A stretch of 64,000 nt of DNA. It comes from Desulfoscipio geothermicus (GTDB lineage Bacteria; Bacillota; Desulfotomaculia; Desulfotomaculales; Desulfallaceae). The position numbers were made by a program, and so were the translations under genes. The DNA lies in NCBI GenBank assembly GCA_016841205.1, contig JAENZP010000001.1, positions 248,001 through 312,000 on the forward strand, in the 5' to 3' direction. The notes under the pieces were generated by a model. That model ran no database searches, had not been told where the DNA came from, and saw nothing but the letters and a program-made list of their open reading frames with translations. This document shows, one piece after another, positions 34,287 to 44,264 of the stretch (within the stretch, counting starts at the first letter, position 1; each line of letters starts with the position of its first letter).

Positions 34287-37200
34287 CTAAATTACCTGAC
34301 CGGCCAGGCTGGTGTTATCATGTCTCACCGGTGTATCTTTTATTTTTACCTGTTCCGGTCCCATAAGGCTCATTAGCTGTTGCACCACATCGGAATCCAG
34401 GTTAACCCAAAAGCGGCGATCGGCCAGCGCCAGCTTTTTATCCCCGGGAAAGTACAGGTATACAGGGCATTCACCGGGATGAGCACATAAAACCATCTGC
34501 ACTTTAGTAATTGTTTCCATTGTGGTATTTTCAAACTTGATAAACAGATCACCATATTTCCTTAAGGTCATAGTTTCCAGCGAATTAACAATAACTTTGG
34601 CCTCTTCCCCATTGACACTGGTTACACCCCTGGCCAGCACCGGGCTGTCCACTTTGAGCAGGGAAGCGCATTGCTGGTAGCTGCGCGGAAAGATAACCAG
34701 TTCGACTGTACCGGATAAATCCTCCAGGTTGGCAAAGGCCATATTATCTCCCTTTTTGGTGCTGATTCTTTTCACCATATTTAGCATGCCTCCCACCACC
34801 ACTTCGGTGCGGTCCTCAAGTTCCTTCAGGCTCACCGTCTGGTGCGTAGCATGTCTTAAAATGGTTTCCCGGTATTGTTCAAGCGGGTGTCCACTGACAT
34901 AAAGGCCTAGCGCCTCCTTCTCCATAGCCAGTAAATCTCCGGAGGCATATTCACTTATATTGGGCATATCCAGAGATAGTGTTTTTTTAACATCTTCCCC
35001 CCAAAAATCCAGCAGCGACCGCTGGCCGTTTTGGCGATCCTGCTGGGCCAATTGGGCCAGGCCCAATCCCGCATCTATGGCAGCCATCATTTGCGAACGA
35101 TGGTGGCCCAGGGAATCCAGGGCGCCGCTTTTAATTAGATTCTCCAGCACCCGGCGGTTGACTACCCGGGTATCCACCCGCTGGCAAAAATCAGCAAAGG
35201 ATGTATACGGGGTACCGCTCTCTTTAGAATAGATGATGCATTTGACAGCATTTAAACCTACGTTTTTAATAGCAGCCATACCAAACCGGATACTATCGAC
35301 AGCCACGGTAAAATCTACGCCGCTAACGTTTACGTCCGGCGGCAACACATCAATGCCCATGCGCCGGCACTCTTCAATATAAAAGGAAACTTTATCCGTA
35401 TTGTCCCGCACCGAGGTTAACAGCGCGGCCATAAATTCCACCGGGTAGTTGGCCTTTAAATAAGCCGTTTGGTAGGAAACCAGCGCGTATGCCGCCGAGT
35501 GGCTTTTATTAAACCCGTACCCGGCAAAGTACTCAATTAAATCAAATACCTGCCCGGCAATATTACCGTCTACATTGTTTTTCACTGCGCCCTCGGTAAA
35601 CTGAGCACGCAGTCCGGCCAGTATTTCAGGCTTTTTCTTGCCCATCGCCCGGCGCATTAGATCGGCCTCGCCCAAGGTAAACCCCCCCAGGTCACTAGCA
35701 ATACGCATGACCTGCTCCTGATAGAGAATTACCCCGTAAGTGTCCCTTAAAATGGGTTCCAATATTGGGTGCAGGTATTCTACCTTTTTCTCACCGTGTT
35801 TGCTTTTAATAAAGTCATCCACCATGCCGCTGCCTAGCGGTCCTGGTCTGTACAGGGCTACCAAGGCAATGATATCCTCAAACACCTCGGGCTTTAAATC
35901 TTTCAGGATAGCGCGCATTCCGCTGCCTTCCAGCTGGAACACACCCACCCCATCACCACGGCAGAGCAACTCAAATGTGGGCGGATCGTCCAGGGGTATT
36001 TTATTAATGTCTAATTCTACACCATGATTTTGGCCGATTATGCGCACCGCATCGGCAATCACCGTCAGAGTGCGCAGCCCCAAAAAGTCCATTTTCAAAA
36101 GGCCCAGTTCTTCCACCGGGTCCTTGGCAAACTGGGTGGTTAGCGGGCCGTCGGCAGCCTTATACAGCGGTAGGTAGTGGGTTAGGGGTTCCTGGGTAAT
36201 TACCACCCCTGCGGCGTGGGTGGAAGCATGCCGGGGCATGCCTTCCAGCAGAGCAGCCATATCAATTAACTTATGCACCTGGCCGTCCTCCCGGTATACC
36301 TGTTTCAATTCGGGAGAATCCTGCAGTGCTTTTTCAATGGTAATATGCAAATCGTTGGGCACCAGCTTAGCAATGCGGTCCACATCGCCATAGGGCATAC
36401 CCAACGCCCGGCCTACGTCCCGGATGGCCATTTTGGAGGCCATCGTGCCAAAGGTGGCAATCTGGGACACCCTGTCGGTGCCGTATTTTCTGGTTACATA
36501 CTCGATGACCTCGCCGCGTCTTTCAAAGCAAAAGTCTATATCTATATCTGGCATGGACACCCTTTCGGGATTTAAGAACCGTTCAAACAGCAAATCGTAC
36601 TTAAGCGGGTCCAGTTCGGTAATACCCAGTGCATAGGCCACCACGCTGCCCGCCGCCGAGCCGCGGCCAGGCCCCACGGGAATGCCCTGCTGCCGGGCAT
36701 AATGGATAAAATCCCAAACAATTAAAAAGTAAGCTGAAAAGCCCATTTGGCTAATAACGCCCAATTCATAATCCAATCTTTTGAGCACGCCATCGTTTAC
36801 ATTTCCATAGCGCCAGTTAATACCCTCAAGACATAGTTCCCGCAGGTAAGAGTCCAATGTATGACCATCAGGCACCTGATACTTGGGCAGGTGTAGATTG
36901 CCGAATTCCAGCTCAACGTGGCAGCGATCGGCAATGTGCACGGTATTTTCCATAGCCTCAGTAAGTTCCCCGAACAGCCTGGCCATTTCCTGTTCACTTT
37001 TTAAGTACAACTCCTGGGACTGAAATTTCATGCGCCCGGGATCATCAACGGCCCGTCCGGTTTGAATGCATAACAGCACATCCTGCATTTCAGCGTGCTC
37101 TCGTAATACATAATGTACGTCGTTAGTAACCACCAGAGGTATATCGGTTTTTTTGTGCAGCTGCAGCAGCCCCCGGTTGGCCGTTCTTTGCTCGGCAAAA

Positions 37201-37730
37201 CCATGATCCTGCAGTTCCAGGTAAAAATTATCCTTGCCGAATATATCTAAATAATCAGCCGCGCTTTGCGCCGCCTGCACAGAGTTATCTTTAATGATAT
37301 TGGAGGCCACTTCGCCAGCGATACAGCCACTCAACGCGATTAACCCCTGACTGTGGGCGGCCAACAGTTCCTTATCCACCCGCGGCTTATAATAAAAACC
37401 TTCGGTAAAAGCCTCTGAAACCATCTTGAACAAATTTCTCAGCCCGGTGTTATTTTCCGCCAGCAGCACCAAGTGATGCAGATTATCGTCCACCCGGGGC
37501 GTGCGGTCATGCCTGGTGCGCGGTGCCACATAAACCTCACAGCCGATAACCGGATTAATATTATGTTTTTTACAGGTCTTGTAGAAATCTACCACACCAT
37601 ACATAACCCCGTGGTCGGTTATGGCCAGTGAAGGCATGCCCATCTGAGCTGCAGCATTAACGGCATTCTTAATCCTGGCCGCCCCATCCAGCAGGCTGTA
37701 TTCGGTGTGTACATGCAGGTGGACAAACAA
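34287..37730 (-). CDS. dnaE: DNA polymerase III alpha subunit
   Basis: The 1147-residue replicative polymerase has an N-terminal PHP domain (MFVHLHVHTEYSLLDGA), the catalytic palm with PDIDIDFCFERR, the finger region, a helix-hairpin-helix, and a C-terminal OB domain. It is the DnaE1-type enzyme. The start is a TTG with GGGGG upstream. In the order dnaE-mtrB-pfkA-pyk the usual accDA genes are absent. Confidence 0.96.
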   Translation of the reverse strand: MFVHLHVHTEYSLLDGAARIKNAVNAAAQMGMPSLAITDHGVMYGVVDFYKTCKKHNINPVIGCEVYVAPRTRHDRTPRVDDNLHHLVLLAENNTGLRNLFKMVSEAFTEGFYYKPRVDKELLAAHSQGLIALSGCIAGEVASNIIKDNSVQAAQSAADYLDIFGKDNFYLELQDHGFAEQRTANRGLLQLHKKTDIPLVVTNDVHYVLREHAEMQDVLLCIQTGRAVDDPGRMKFQSQELYLKSEQEMARLFGELTEAMENTVHIADRCHVELEFGNLHLPKYQVPDGHTLDSYLRELCLEGINWRYGNVNDGVLKRLDYELGVISQMGFSAYFLIVWDFIHYARQQGIPVGPGRGSAAGSVVAYALGITELDPLKYDLLFERFLNPERVSMPDIDIDFCFERRGEVIEYVTRKYGTDRVSQIATFGTMASKMAIRDVGRALGMPYGDVDRIAKLVPNDLHITIEKALQDSPELKQVYREDGQVHKLIDMAALLEGMPRHASTHAAGVVITQEPLTHYLPLYKAADGPLTTQFAKDPVEELGLLKMDFLGLRTLTVIADAVRIIGQNHGVELDINKIPLDDPPTFELLCRGDGVGVFQLEGSGMRAILKDLKPEVFEDIIALVALYRPGPLGSGMVDDFIKSKHGEKKVEYLHPILEPILRDTYGVILYQEQVMRIASDLGGFTLGEADLMRRAMGKKKPEILAGLRAQFTEGAVKNNVDGNIAGQVFDLIEYFAGYGFNKSHSAAYALVSYQTAYLKANYPVEFMAALLTSVRDNTDKVSFYIEECRRMGIDVLPPDVNVSGVDFTVAVDSIRFGMAAIKNVGLNAVKCIIYSKESGTPYTSFADFCQRVDTRVVNRRVLENLIKSGALDSLGHHRSQMMAAIDAGLGLAQLAQQDRQNGQRSLLDFWGEDVKKTLSLDMPNISEYASGDLLAMEKEALGLYVSGHPLEQYRETILRHATHQTVSLKELEDRTEVVVGGMLNMVKRISTKKGDNMAFANLEDLSGTVELVIFPRSYQQCASLLKVDSPVLARGVTSVNGEEAKVIVNSLETMTLRKYGDLFIKFENTTMETITKVQMVLCAHPGECPVYLYFPGDKKLALADRRFWVNLDSDVVQQLMSLMGPEQVKIKDTPVRHDNTSLAGQVI

Positions 37731-37970
37731 TCACAAAACCCCCGTCAACATATTATTAAAATCAATCAACAAAAAATTCCCTTGATCTCAAGGAAATTTT
37801 ATCTTAAAATTATTATTTTCACAATGGTTTTTGGGATTCATTGGCAACTTACACCAGTTTATCAATTCCAGTTTCTTTGGCCGCACGTAATTCCGGTATA
37901 GCAATTGACATTAAGCGCCCCCCCGGTTCTTGGTTTTATACATACAGACTGTAATTTGCCAGGAAGATTA
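37731..37970. other. Gap between dnaE and trmL-like gene
   Basis: AT-rich, without a supported gene. It should hold the promoter of dnaE, but I see no clear motif. Confidence 0.3.
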
Positions 37971-38453
37971 TTATCTATTACGGTCTGGATCTATCTGTTT
38001 AAGTCTGGGGAATCCGTTTTGGCGCAGAGCCTCAAATAATATTACAGCCACCGAGTTGGAGAGGTTTAAAGACCTTGCCTCGCTAATCATGGGAATGCGA
38101 ATGCAGCAATCCTGATAGCGCTTGATAATTTCTTCCGGCAAGCCGGCAGTTTCTTTACCAAAAATCAAAAAGTCATCCGGCCCATATTGGACATCAGTAT
38201 ATACTCTACCGCCCCGGGTGGTCGCTAAGTGAAAGCGGCGGTCTGAATAAGCTTTAAGAAACTCTTCAAAATTGTCATGATAATGTATCGTTAGCAAATG
38301 CCAATAATCAAGCCCGGCCCTTTTCAAATGTTTATCATCAACTGAAAAGCCCAGTGGCTTTACCAAGTGTAACTCCGCACCGGTAACGGCACAGGTACGG
38401 GCCACATTACCTGTATTGGCCGGTATTTCGGGTTCCACCAGCACCAGGTGCAT
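37971..38453 (-). CDS. trmL: tRNA (cytidine/uridine-34-2'-O)-methyltransferase, TrmL-like
   Basis: ATG 38453 gives 160 residues (MHLVLVEPEIPANTGNVART), the typical short SpoU/TrmD-fold (SPOUT) enzyme. Motifs NTGNVARTCAVTGAELHLV, LIFGKETAGLP and IPMISEARSLNLSNSVAV form the knotted SAM-binding site. It modifies the wobble ribose of leucine tRNAs. It lies 30 bases after nth. Confidence 0.92.
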   Translation of the reverse strand: MHLVLVEPEIPANTGNVARTCAVTGAELHLVKPLGFSVDDKHLKRAGLDYWHLLTIHYHDNFEEFLKAYSDRRFHLATTRGGRVYTDVQYGPDDFLIFGKETAGLPEEIIKRYQDCCIRIPMISEARSLNLSNSVAVILFEALRQNGFPRLKQIDPDRNR

Positions 38454-38483
38454 ATTGATCAAGTCTCCTTATCCAGAGTTAGG

Positions 38484-39106
38484 TCATGTTTTTTTAACCT
38501 TAAGGCAATACTGGGCCACAATACAATCAGCACAGTTCGGGTTCCGTGCAGTGCAAACATTGCGTCCGAAATGTATCAAACGGTGGTGCCAGATGCCACG
38601 CTCGGCCACGGGTATCAGATCGGTGATATTTTTTTCTACCATGCGGGGCGTATTACCGAAAGATAGTCCCAGCCTGCGGGCAACTCTATAAATATGTGTA
38701 TCAACAGGGAAGGTCGGTTGACCAAAGGCCAGGTTCAGCACCACATTGGCAGTTTTACGGCCTACTCCGGGCAAGGCCTGTAAATCAACAAAATTACCCG
38801 GCACCCGTCCCCCGTACCTTTCCGTCAGTATTTTGCACGTTTTAATAATATGTAAGCTTTTATTGCGGTATAGGCCGCAGCCCTTTATTTCATCGGCCAA
38901 CTGATCCTGACTTAAAGCCGCGAAATCCTGTGGTGTTTTATATTTTTTAAACAAACTGTTCGTGGTTTTATTTACCTGTTTATCAGTACACTGCGCGGAT
39001 AAAATAACAGCTATTAATAATTCAAATGGATTACTAAATTGCAAAGTGGGTTCTACATTCGGTATATGTTCAGACAGCAGTTCTAAAATTTTTTTTTATC
39101 AGTCAT
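38484..39106 (-). pseudogene. nth: Endonuclease III with a frameshift in a poly-A tract
   Basis: The main frame (from TTG 39044) lacks the usual N-terminal 20 residues. These are found upstream in another frame: ATG 39106, six bases after AGGAGG, reads MTDKKK and then meets TAG after A9 (39089-39097 on the plus strand as T9). With ten A the frame would continue ILELLSEHIPNVEPT into the main frame, giving 207 residues. The rest is intact: helix-hairpin-helix LPGVGRKTANVVL with catalytic K, catalytic D in VDTHIYRVARRL, and the Fe-S site C-x6-C-x2-C-x5-C. This could be a sequencing error, a real mutation, or slippage-tolerant expression. Confidence 0.85.
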
Positions 39107-39530
39107 AGTAAGCCTCCTCTGGTAAGAGCCTGCAATGCTCCACTTTAATACATTTATCCATTATTATACTGATCCCTGCAGCCCTACATTTTTCAGCTGC
39201 TACATTACTAATAATACCCAACTGCAGCCATACGGCGTTTGGTTTAATCTTAAGCGCTTCATCCACAATGGAGGGTACTTCCTCACTGCGGCGGAATACG
39301 TTCACTATATCCACCTTGCCCGGAATGGACAACAGATCAGGGTAGGCGGTTTCACCCAGCACTGTTTTTAATTGCGGGTTTACGGGAATAATACGATAGC
39401 CTTGGTCCCGCATATATTCGGCTACCCGGTAACTATCGCGGTAGGCTTTATCGGACAGGCCTACTACTGCAATAGTATAATTTATTTTCAGTATTTCCCT
39501 TATTTGCCGTTCTGTGTCATCATTGTTCAT
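39099..39530 (-). CDS. CoA-binding domain protein (YccU-like)
   Basis: ATG 39530 lies eight bases after AGGAG, giving 143 residues. The Rossmann-type CoA-binding fold is seen in IAVVGLSDKAYRDSYRVAEY, IIPVNPQ and VWLQLGI, ending in the family's MDKCIKVEH. The role is unknown. It overlaps the true nth start by eight bases. Confidence 0.88.
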   Translation of the reverse strand: MNNDDTERQIREILKINYTIAVVGLSDKAYRDSYRVAEYMRDQGYRIIPVNPQLKTVLGETAYPDLLSIPGKVDIVNVFRRSEEVPSIVDEALKIKPNAVWLQLGIISNVAAEKCRAAGISIIMDKCIKVEHCRLLPEEAYYD

Positions 39531-39594
39531 GGTATCCACTCCTGATAATTTTGAAAATACTTTTATTTTCTCTTATTTAGACAAATATACCTGC

Positions 39595-39910
39595 CTGGTA
39601 AATAAATTTTTTTGATATTTACCAGTACGGATGATAAAAGCATTATAATCACAAGGGGTTGTGGCCATAATAAAAAAGGCTTTATGGATAAAACAATTAT
39701 GCCGCGGAGATGTTATGTTTATCCGATAGCTAATCGTGCCAATACTCTCGCTTTTTCTTCAAGCGGGAGATGATATATCCTCTGGGCACGTGAGCTGCGC
39801 AAGCTAGTGGATAAATAACTCCTAAGATTCACGTGGGCTAAAAAACCTTATCCGAATCAAGAATTTGTATATTAAATATACCGATTTTCCCGACGGTTTT
39901 TTATTTTTGC
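39595..39910 (+). ncRNA. Structured leader RNA of unassigned class upstream of glycogen genes
   Basis: After a TATAAT at 39644-39649 the sequence folds into several helices: CCATAA/TTATGG (39665-39687), GGATAAA/TTTATCC (39686-39724), CTCTCGCTT/AAGCGGGAG (39745-39769) and CACGTGA/TCACGTG (39787-39835, enclosing AGCT/AGCT). A weak terminator, ACCG/CGGT plus T7 (39880-39910), precedes the gene at 39941. The segment CCGATAGCTAA resembles the 3' core of c-di-AMP (ydaO) riboswitches, but the rest does not clearly fit. The layout (aptamer-like fold, terminator, gene) suggests a riboswitch. Confidence 0.45.
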
Positions 39911-39940
39911 TGACAATATTTTATACTAGGAGGGCATTTT

Positions 39941-40669
39941 ATGATTGTTTCTCTCACCTGGGTCTTGGGAGGTGCACTGATATTGGTGCTCCTGACTGTT
40001 TTTTTATGGTCGGCCCGCAATAAACAAAAAAAGCCAATACCTCGGCATGTGCCAATGGTGAGCAGGGAAGAATTTGCCGAAGAGCTGGCTATTCCCGTCA
40101 CTTTTCCACCCCAACCGGCAGCTAAACCCGAAATGCCTGTGATACCCTGGAATTACGGCAAAGATCGTATAACGCTTATGGTTCGTGACCCCAACTGGAT
40201 TTTTGCGTACTGGGAGATATCGGCCACCAAACAAGAAGAATTTAGAAGTACCTTTGGGCAGGATGCCTGGAACAATTCGCGATCTGTTTTGAGGGTATAC
40301 GATATAACAGGCGTGGAAAGTTTTAATGGTGCAAATGCCAACGATTTTACCGACATCTCTATCGATGATTTTGTGGATAGCTGGCATATAGACATGGAGC
40401 GTCCCAATACAACCTTTTGTGTGGACCTGGGCAGGCTTTTCCCCGATGGTACATTTATTACCCTGCTGCGTTCTAATATTGTACAAACACCTAGCATAGC
40501 GGTATCCAACTTGCTGGATGAAGAATGGATGTGGATAGAAGGTATCTATCGCACCCTCACTCGTCTGCATATGGGCAGTTCTCCCATGATAACTGAAGAA
40601 ATAGGCAAGGGCATGGGCCTTATCCCCCTGGGGATGAGTTCGCCTGGCTTGGGAAATAGAAATAATTAA
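39941..40669 (+). CDS. DUF4912-type protein, membrane-anchored
   Basis: The 242-residue protein has one N-terminal transmembrane segment (about 6-24) and a DUF4912-like domain from about residue 65 (YGKDRITLMVRDPNWIFAYW EIS, read in two parts). DUF4912 proteins in Firmicutes are often encoded just before GH57 branching enzymes, as here (30-base gap). The role is unknown, perhaps glucan binding or localisation. GGAGG precedes the ATG. Confidence 0.75.
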   Translation: MIVSLTWVLGGALILVLLTVFLWSARNKQKKPIPRHVPMVSREEFAEELAIPVTFPPQPAAKPEMPVIPWNYGKDRITLMVRDPNWIFAYWEISATKQEEFRSTFGQDAWNNSRSVLRVYDITGVESFNGANANDFTDISIDDFVDSWHIDMERPNTTFCVDLGRLFPDGTFITLLRSNIVQTPSIAVSNLLDEEWMWIEGIYRTLTRLHMGSSPMITEEIGKGMGLIPLGMSSPGLGNRNN

Positions 40670-40699
40670 TATTATATTGCAATTAAAGGAGAGTAAAAC

Positions 40700-42307
40700 T
40701 TGGGTAAAGGATACCTGTGTTTTGTATTGCATGCACATTTACCGTTTGTAAGGCACCCCGAACACGAGCATTTTTTAGAAGAAAGATGGTTGTATGAAGC
40801 TATCACAGAAACGTATGTACCTTTAATTGATGCTTTTGACGAGCTTGTTGAAGAAAACATATCTTTTCGGTTAACCATTTCTCTATCACCACCTCTTTTG
40901 ACTATGTTAACGGACGAACTCTTACAGGAAAGATACCTGAAACATTTAGATAAATTAATCGAGCTTGCAGAAAAAGAAACGGTGCGCACCAGAGACACTG
41001 CTTTTTATCATACTGCGCTCATGTACAGGAACCGGCTTTATCGCATCAGATACCTGTTTGTAGAAAAATATCACCGCAATATTGTAAACGCCTTTAAAAA
41101 ATTGCAGGATTACGGGCGGTTAGAGGTTATCACCTGCGCGGGAACACATGGTTTTTTGCCTCTGCTTATTAATCAGCCCGAAGCAGTGCGTGCCCAAATC
41201 GGCGTAGCTGTGGATCTTTATGCCAGTCATTTCGGCCACAAGCCACCTGGCATCTGGTTACCTGAATGCGCTTATACTTACAGCGTAGATAATATATTAA
41301 AGGAATTTGATATTAAGTATTTCTTTACAGATACTCATGGAGTATTGTTCGCGTCACATAGACCAAAGTATGGCATTTACGCACCTATTTTTTGCCCTAC
41401 CGGAGTAGCGGTTTTTGGCCGGGATATCGAATCCTCCAAACAAGTCTGGAGTTCTAATGAAGGCTACCCTGGTGACTATGATTACCGTGAATACTACAGG
41501 GATATCGGGCATGATTTATCGTACGATTATATTGAGCCATACATTCACCCGGACGGTATTAGGGTCAATACCGGGATTAAATATTTTCGCGTAACGGGTA
41601 AGGATTGCGAAAAACAACCTTATTGCCGAGAAAATGCACTGCGCAAAGCCGAAACCCATGCCAGCAACTTCCTGTTTAACAGGGAACATCAAATAGCGCA
41701 CCTGAATTCGTTAATGGACCGGGAGCCCATCATTATTGCACCTTACGACGCGGAGTTATTTGGCCACTGGTGGTTTGAAGGGCCAGATTGGCTTAAACAG
41801 GTACTGCGTAAAGTGCATTATGATTTTCCCAGTATTGAAACGGCCACACCACAGGATTATTTGAAAAAATACCCTTGCAACCAGGTGGCTACTCCCTGCC
41901 CTTCTACCTGGGGTAACAATGGTTATAATGAAGTATGGCTGTGTAGGGAAAACGACTGGGTTTACCGGCACCTGCATATAATGGCCGACAAAATGACTGA
42001 ACTGGTTGACATCAACCCTTATGCCAGTGGGGTTAAACAGCGAGCCATAAAGCAGGCAGCCAGGGAACTATTGCTGGCTCAAAGTAGTGATTGGGCTTTT
42101 ATTATGTACACTGGCACTATGGTAGAATATGCTATACGTCGCACCAAAGAGCATGTGCAAAATTATTTGCAGCTGTACGATCAAATAAAAAGCAATAATA
42201 TAGACGAAGGAATGTTGGGCTATTTAGAATATAAAAATAATATTTTCCCTGATATTAATATTAATTACTACAAAAAAATGCCTGAAGCTTGTTATGCTAC
42301 CAGCTAA
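40700..42307 (+). CDS. GH57 family 1,4-alpha-glucan branching enzyme
   Basis: A TTG start follows GGAGAG. The 535-residue protein has GH57 motifs: LHAHLPFVRHPEH near the start, GIWLPECAYTYSVD with the nucleophile Glu, and IAPYDAELFGHWWFEGP with the acid/base Asp. It should introduce alpha-1,6 branches in glycogen-like glucan in the cytoplasm. Its neighbours (DUF4912, glycosyltransferase, sugar nucleotidyltransferase, starch-binding protein) support this. Confidence 0.9.
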   Translation: MGKGYLCFVLHAHLPFVRHPEHEHFLEERWLYEAITETYVPLIDAFDELVEENISFRLTISLSPPLLTMLTDELLQERYLKHLDKLIELAEKETVRTRDTAFYHTALMYRNRLYRIRYLFVEKYHRNIVNAFKKLQDYGRLEVITCAGTHGFLPLLINQPEAVRAQIGVAVDLYASHFGHKPPGIWLPECAYTYSVDNILKEFDIKYFFTDTHGVLFASHRPKYGIYAPIFCPTGVAVFGRDIESSKQVWSSNEGYPGDYDYREYYRDIGHDLSYDYIEPYIHPDGIRVNTGIKYFRVTGKDCEKQPYCRENALRKAETHASNFLFNREHQIAHLNSLMDREPIIIAPYDAELFGHWWFEGPDWLKQVLRKVHYDFPSIETATPQDYLKKYPCNQVATPCPSTWGNNGYNEVWLCRENDWVYRHLHIMADKMTELVDINPYASGVKQRAIKQAARELLLAQSSDWAFIMYTGTMVEYAIRRTKEHVQNYLQLYDQIKSNNIDEGMLGYLEYKNNIFPDININYYKKMPEACYATS

Positions 42308-42371
42308 ATCTATGTGGTTTAGAAATCAAACTTAGTCATCTTCTTGTTTTATATTTTAAAAACTTTGACGA

Positions 42372-42399
42372 GATAGCGGGTTATTTGGAACCCGCTATC
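42372..42399 (+). terminator. Hairpin after the branching enzyme gene
   Basis: GATAGCGGGTT pairs perfectly with AACCCGCTATC (42372-42382 and 42389-42399). The following T content is low. The rest of 42400-42656 is AT-rich; it contains TTGACA (42555) and a palindrome ATTAAC-TG-GTTAAT (42571-42584) that may control the next gene. Confidence 0.55.
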
Positions 42400-42656
42400 T
42401 GTATTTAAAGTAAACTGCGAAATTTTTAGTTTAATGTGTAATTTTGTATAAATTTATTGAATGTTTACTTTTTTGTAAAACGTGTGATTATTTTGAAATT
42501 TGTAGTTCACATTACCTTTTGAATGACATATAATTATATCATCTTATATAGTATTTGACATTAATTAGCAATTAACTGGTTAATCAAACTACCGGGAGGT
42601 GATATTTTAAAAAATGGTAAGATTATAAATAAGTTTAAATCAAAGGAGGAATAAGA

Positions 42657-43916
42657 ATGAGTGAACCTACTGCAAATATAAAACGAATATTTAATAGTCA
42701 ACTAGGAACTGGTTTAGCCGCACTTTTAACTTGTTTTGCTTTAGCTATGATTTTATGGCCCATATGGTCAATTGTATGGAAAGGAATATTTGCCTCTTTA
42801 GCCGCTCAAGGCTTAGCAGCAGTTGCACCAGAAGAGGGCAGTAAGCTACTTCAGGTAATGGTGGAAGGTAGTTTCTTTTGGATGGTAATTAACCCCTGGA
42901 TCTGGCAGACTTTAATTATGGGGAACTATGGTAAAACAAAATTTGGTGAAAAACAACCAATTGCAGGTCTGTGGTATGTCCTGGTAGCTTGGTTTTTCGG
43001 AATTGTAGCTTATGTTGTATTAATCGGTTTTATCGGCATTTGGTGGAAACCTTTCAGCCTTGGACTCATGTTGATGCCAAAAACTGCTGTTGATGTGGCT
43101 ATAGCTATCGAAGGCTGGGAAGCTGCTAATTTCTTGGCGTTAGGAGTTATCGTAGCCCAAATTCCTTTTGCCTCATTACTGCACAAATGGCCTTTTGCCG
43201 GCACCTCGAAACCACTCACTGAGGGTTTAGGTACTCTTGCTTTAAGTACATTAGTTACTTATATATTTTGGTTAGCCTTAGTTGTGCCCAGCTTTTTGCA
43301 CCCTACAATAGAAGGCCATGCAATCACCATCCAGCCTTTTGGTTCTTGGCCAGCTTTTGTAGCCTTTTGTCAGGCATTTGTGTTCTTTGCTATTTTGCCG
43401 GCAGAGGGTGGGGAACAGTATCCTATGAAGCTTTTTGCCAAAAAGCAACCTTATATGGCTATTGCCGGGTTCTTAATTGCCTTAGCTGCTGGCTTTATCA
43501 TCCCACCTATTGTTAAAAGTATAGTAGCTCCCATGAACCTTATTCCCGGCGTTCCCCCGGATGCTATTGTTGCTTCACTAGAGTTGTCTGTAATCGTCTT
43601 CATGTTAATTTGGCATCATTTATTCGAAGATTACCCGAGCGCCCAACTGGTTCCAGGTACGGCAGCTAGAGTCTTCACGCGTATTGCCATTTGGGTTGTT
43701 GGCGGTAGTATTTACGGTGTTATTTGGCTAAAAACCTTTATGCTTTTACCTTACGGGGCAAATAATCTTGGTATGGGTTTTCCAACAATGGGATTTTTAG
43801 CAGGTCAGTTCGCTTTGTTAATGGCTGTACTAATGTATAACACATTTATGGACAAATGGCCTTGGGTACGTAAAGAATATTTATCATCTGCTGCCAACAT
43901 TAATTTAAATCATTAG
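42657..43916 (+). CDS. Multi-spanning membrane protein of unknown family
   Basis: This 419-residue protein has about ten transmembrane helices and unusually many Trp residues. Charged or polar residues within helices include EEGSKLLQVMVEGSFFW near 60 and EGWEAANFL near 150. GGAGG is well placed before the ATG. I recognise no family. It is followed, after a terminator, by a SatP-type acetate transporter gene, so an organic-acid or small-molecule transport role is a reasonable guess. Confidence 0.75.
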   Translation: MSEPTANIKRIFNSQLGTGLAALLTCFALAMILWPIWSIVWKGIFASLAAQGLAAVAPEEGSKLLQVMVEGSFFWMVINPWIWQTLIMGNYGKTKFGEKQPIAGLWYVLVAWFFGIVAYVVLIGFIGIWWKPFSLGLMLMPKTAVDVAIAIEGWEAANFLALGVIVAQIPFASLLHKWPFAGTSKPLTEGLGTLALSTLVTYIFWLALVVPSFLHPTIEGHAITIQPFGSWPAFVAFCQAFVFFAILPAEGGEQYPMKLFAKKQPYMAIAGFLIALAAGFIIPPIVKSIVAPMNLIPGVPPDAIVASLELSVIVFMLIWHHLFEDYPSAQLVPGTAARVFTRIAIWVVGGSIYGVIWLKTFMLLPYGANNLGMGFPTMGFLAGQFALLMAVLMYNTFMDKWPWVRKEYLSSAANINLNH

Positions 43917-43984
43917 TATATAAGAATGCTTGAACAACTTGTTTATGTTTACAATGTATACGGTGTAAATTAAGATATACAATT

Positions 43985-44014
43985 ACCCAACCCTGTAGGG
44001 GGTTGGGTTTTCAT
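43985..44014 (+). terminator. Terminator of the membrane protein gene
   Basis: ACCCAACCC (43985-43993) pairs with GGGTTGGGT (44000-44008), followed by TTTTCATTTT. The remaining gap to 44264 holds only AT-rich sequence and a second ribosome-site-like AGGAGGTGATAATT at about 44193. Confidence 0.8.
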
Positions 44015-44264
44015 TTTATGTAGATATATTTACTTAATATACTGAATTTTTATAGTTGTGCTAACCATGAGATTATTCTAAGTTATCATTATTATATAAC
44101 CTCTAAAGCCCCAATAATATTTTTTTCATGTATTTAACTATCTGACACACTTTTTGCAATAACAATTTTATGATCATAAATAAAAAAAATCCAGGAGGTG
44201 ATAATTCCCCACAAAAAAGGTTAGTTAACACTTGTTCTAATTCTAAATGATTAGGAGGTATTTT

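Noticed and set aside
39595-39910. Firm call of a c-di-AMP (ydaO) riboswitch
   Set aside because: Only one short segment resembles the family core; the 5' half could not be matched by eye.
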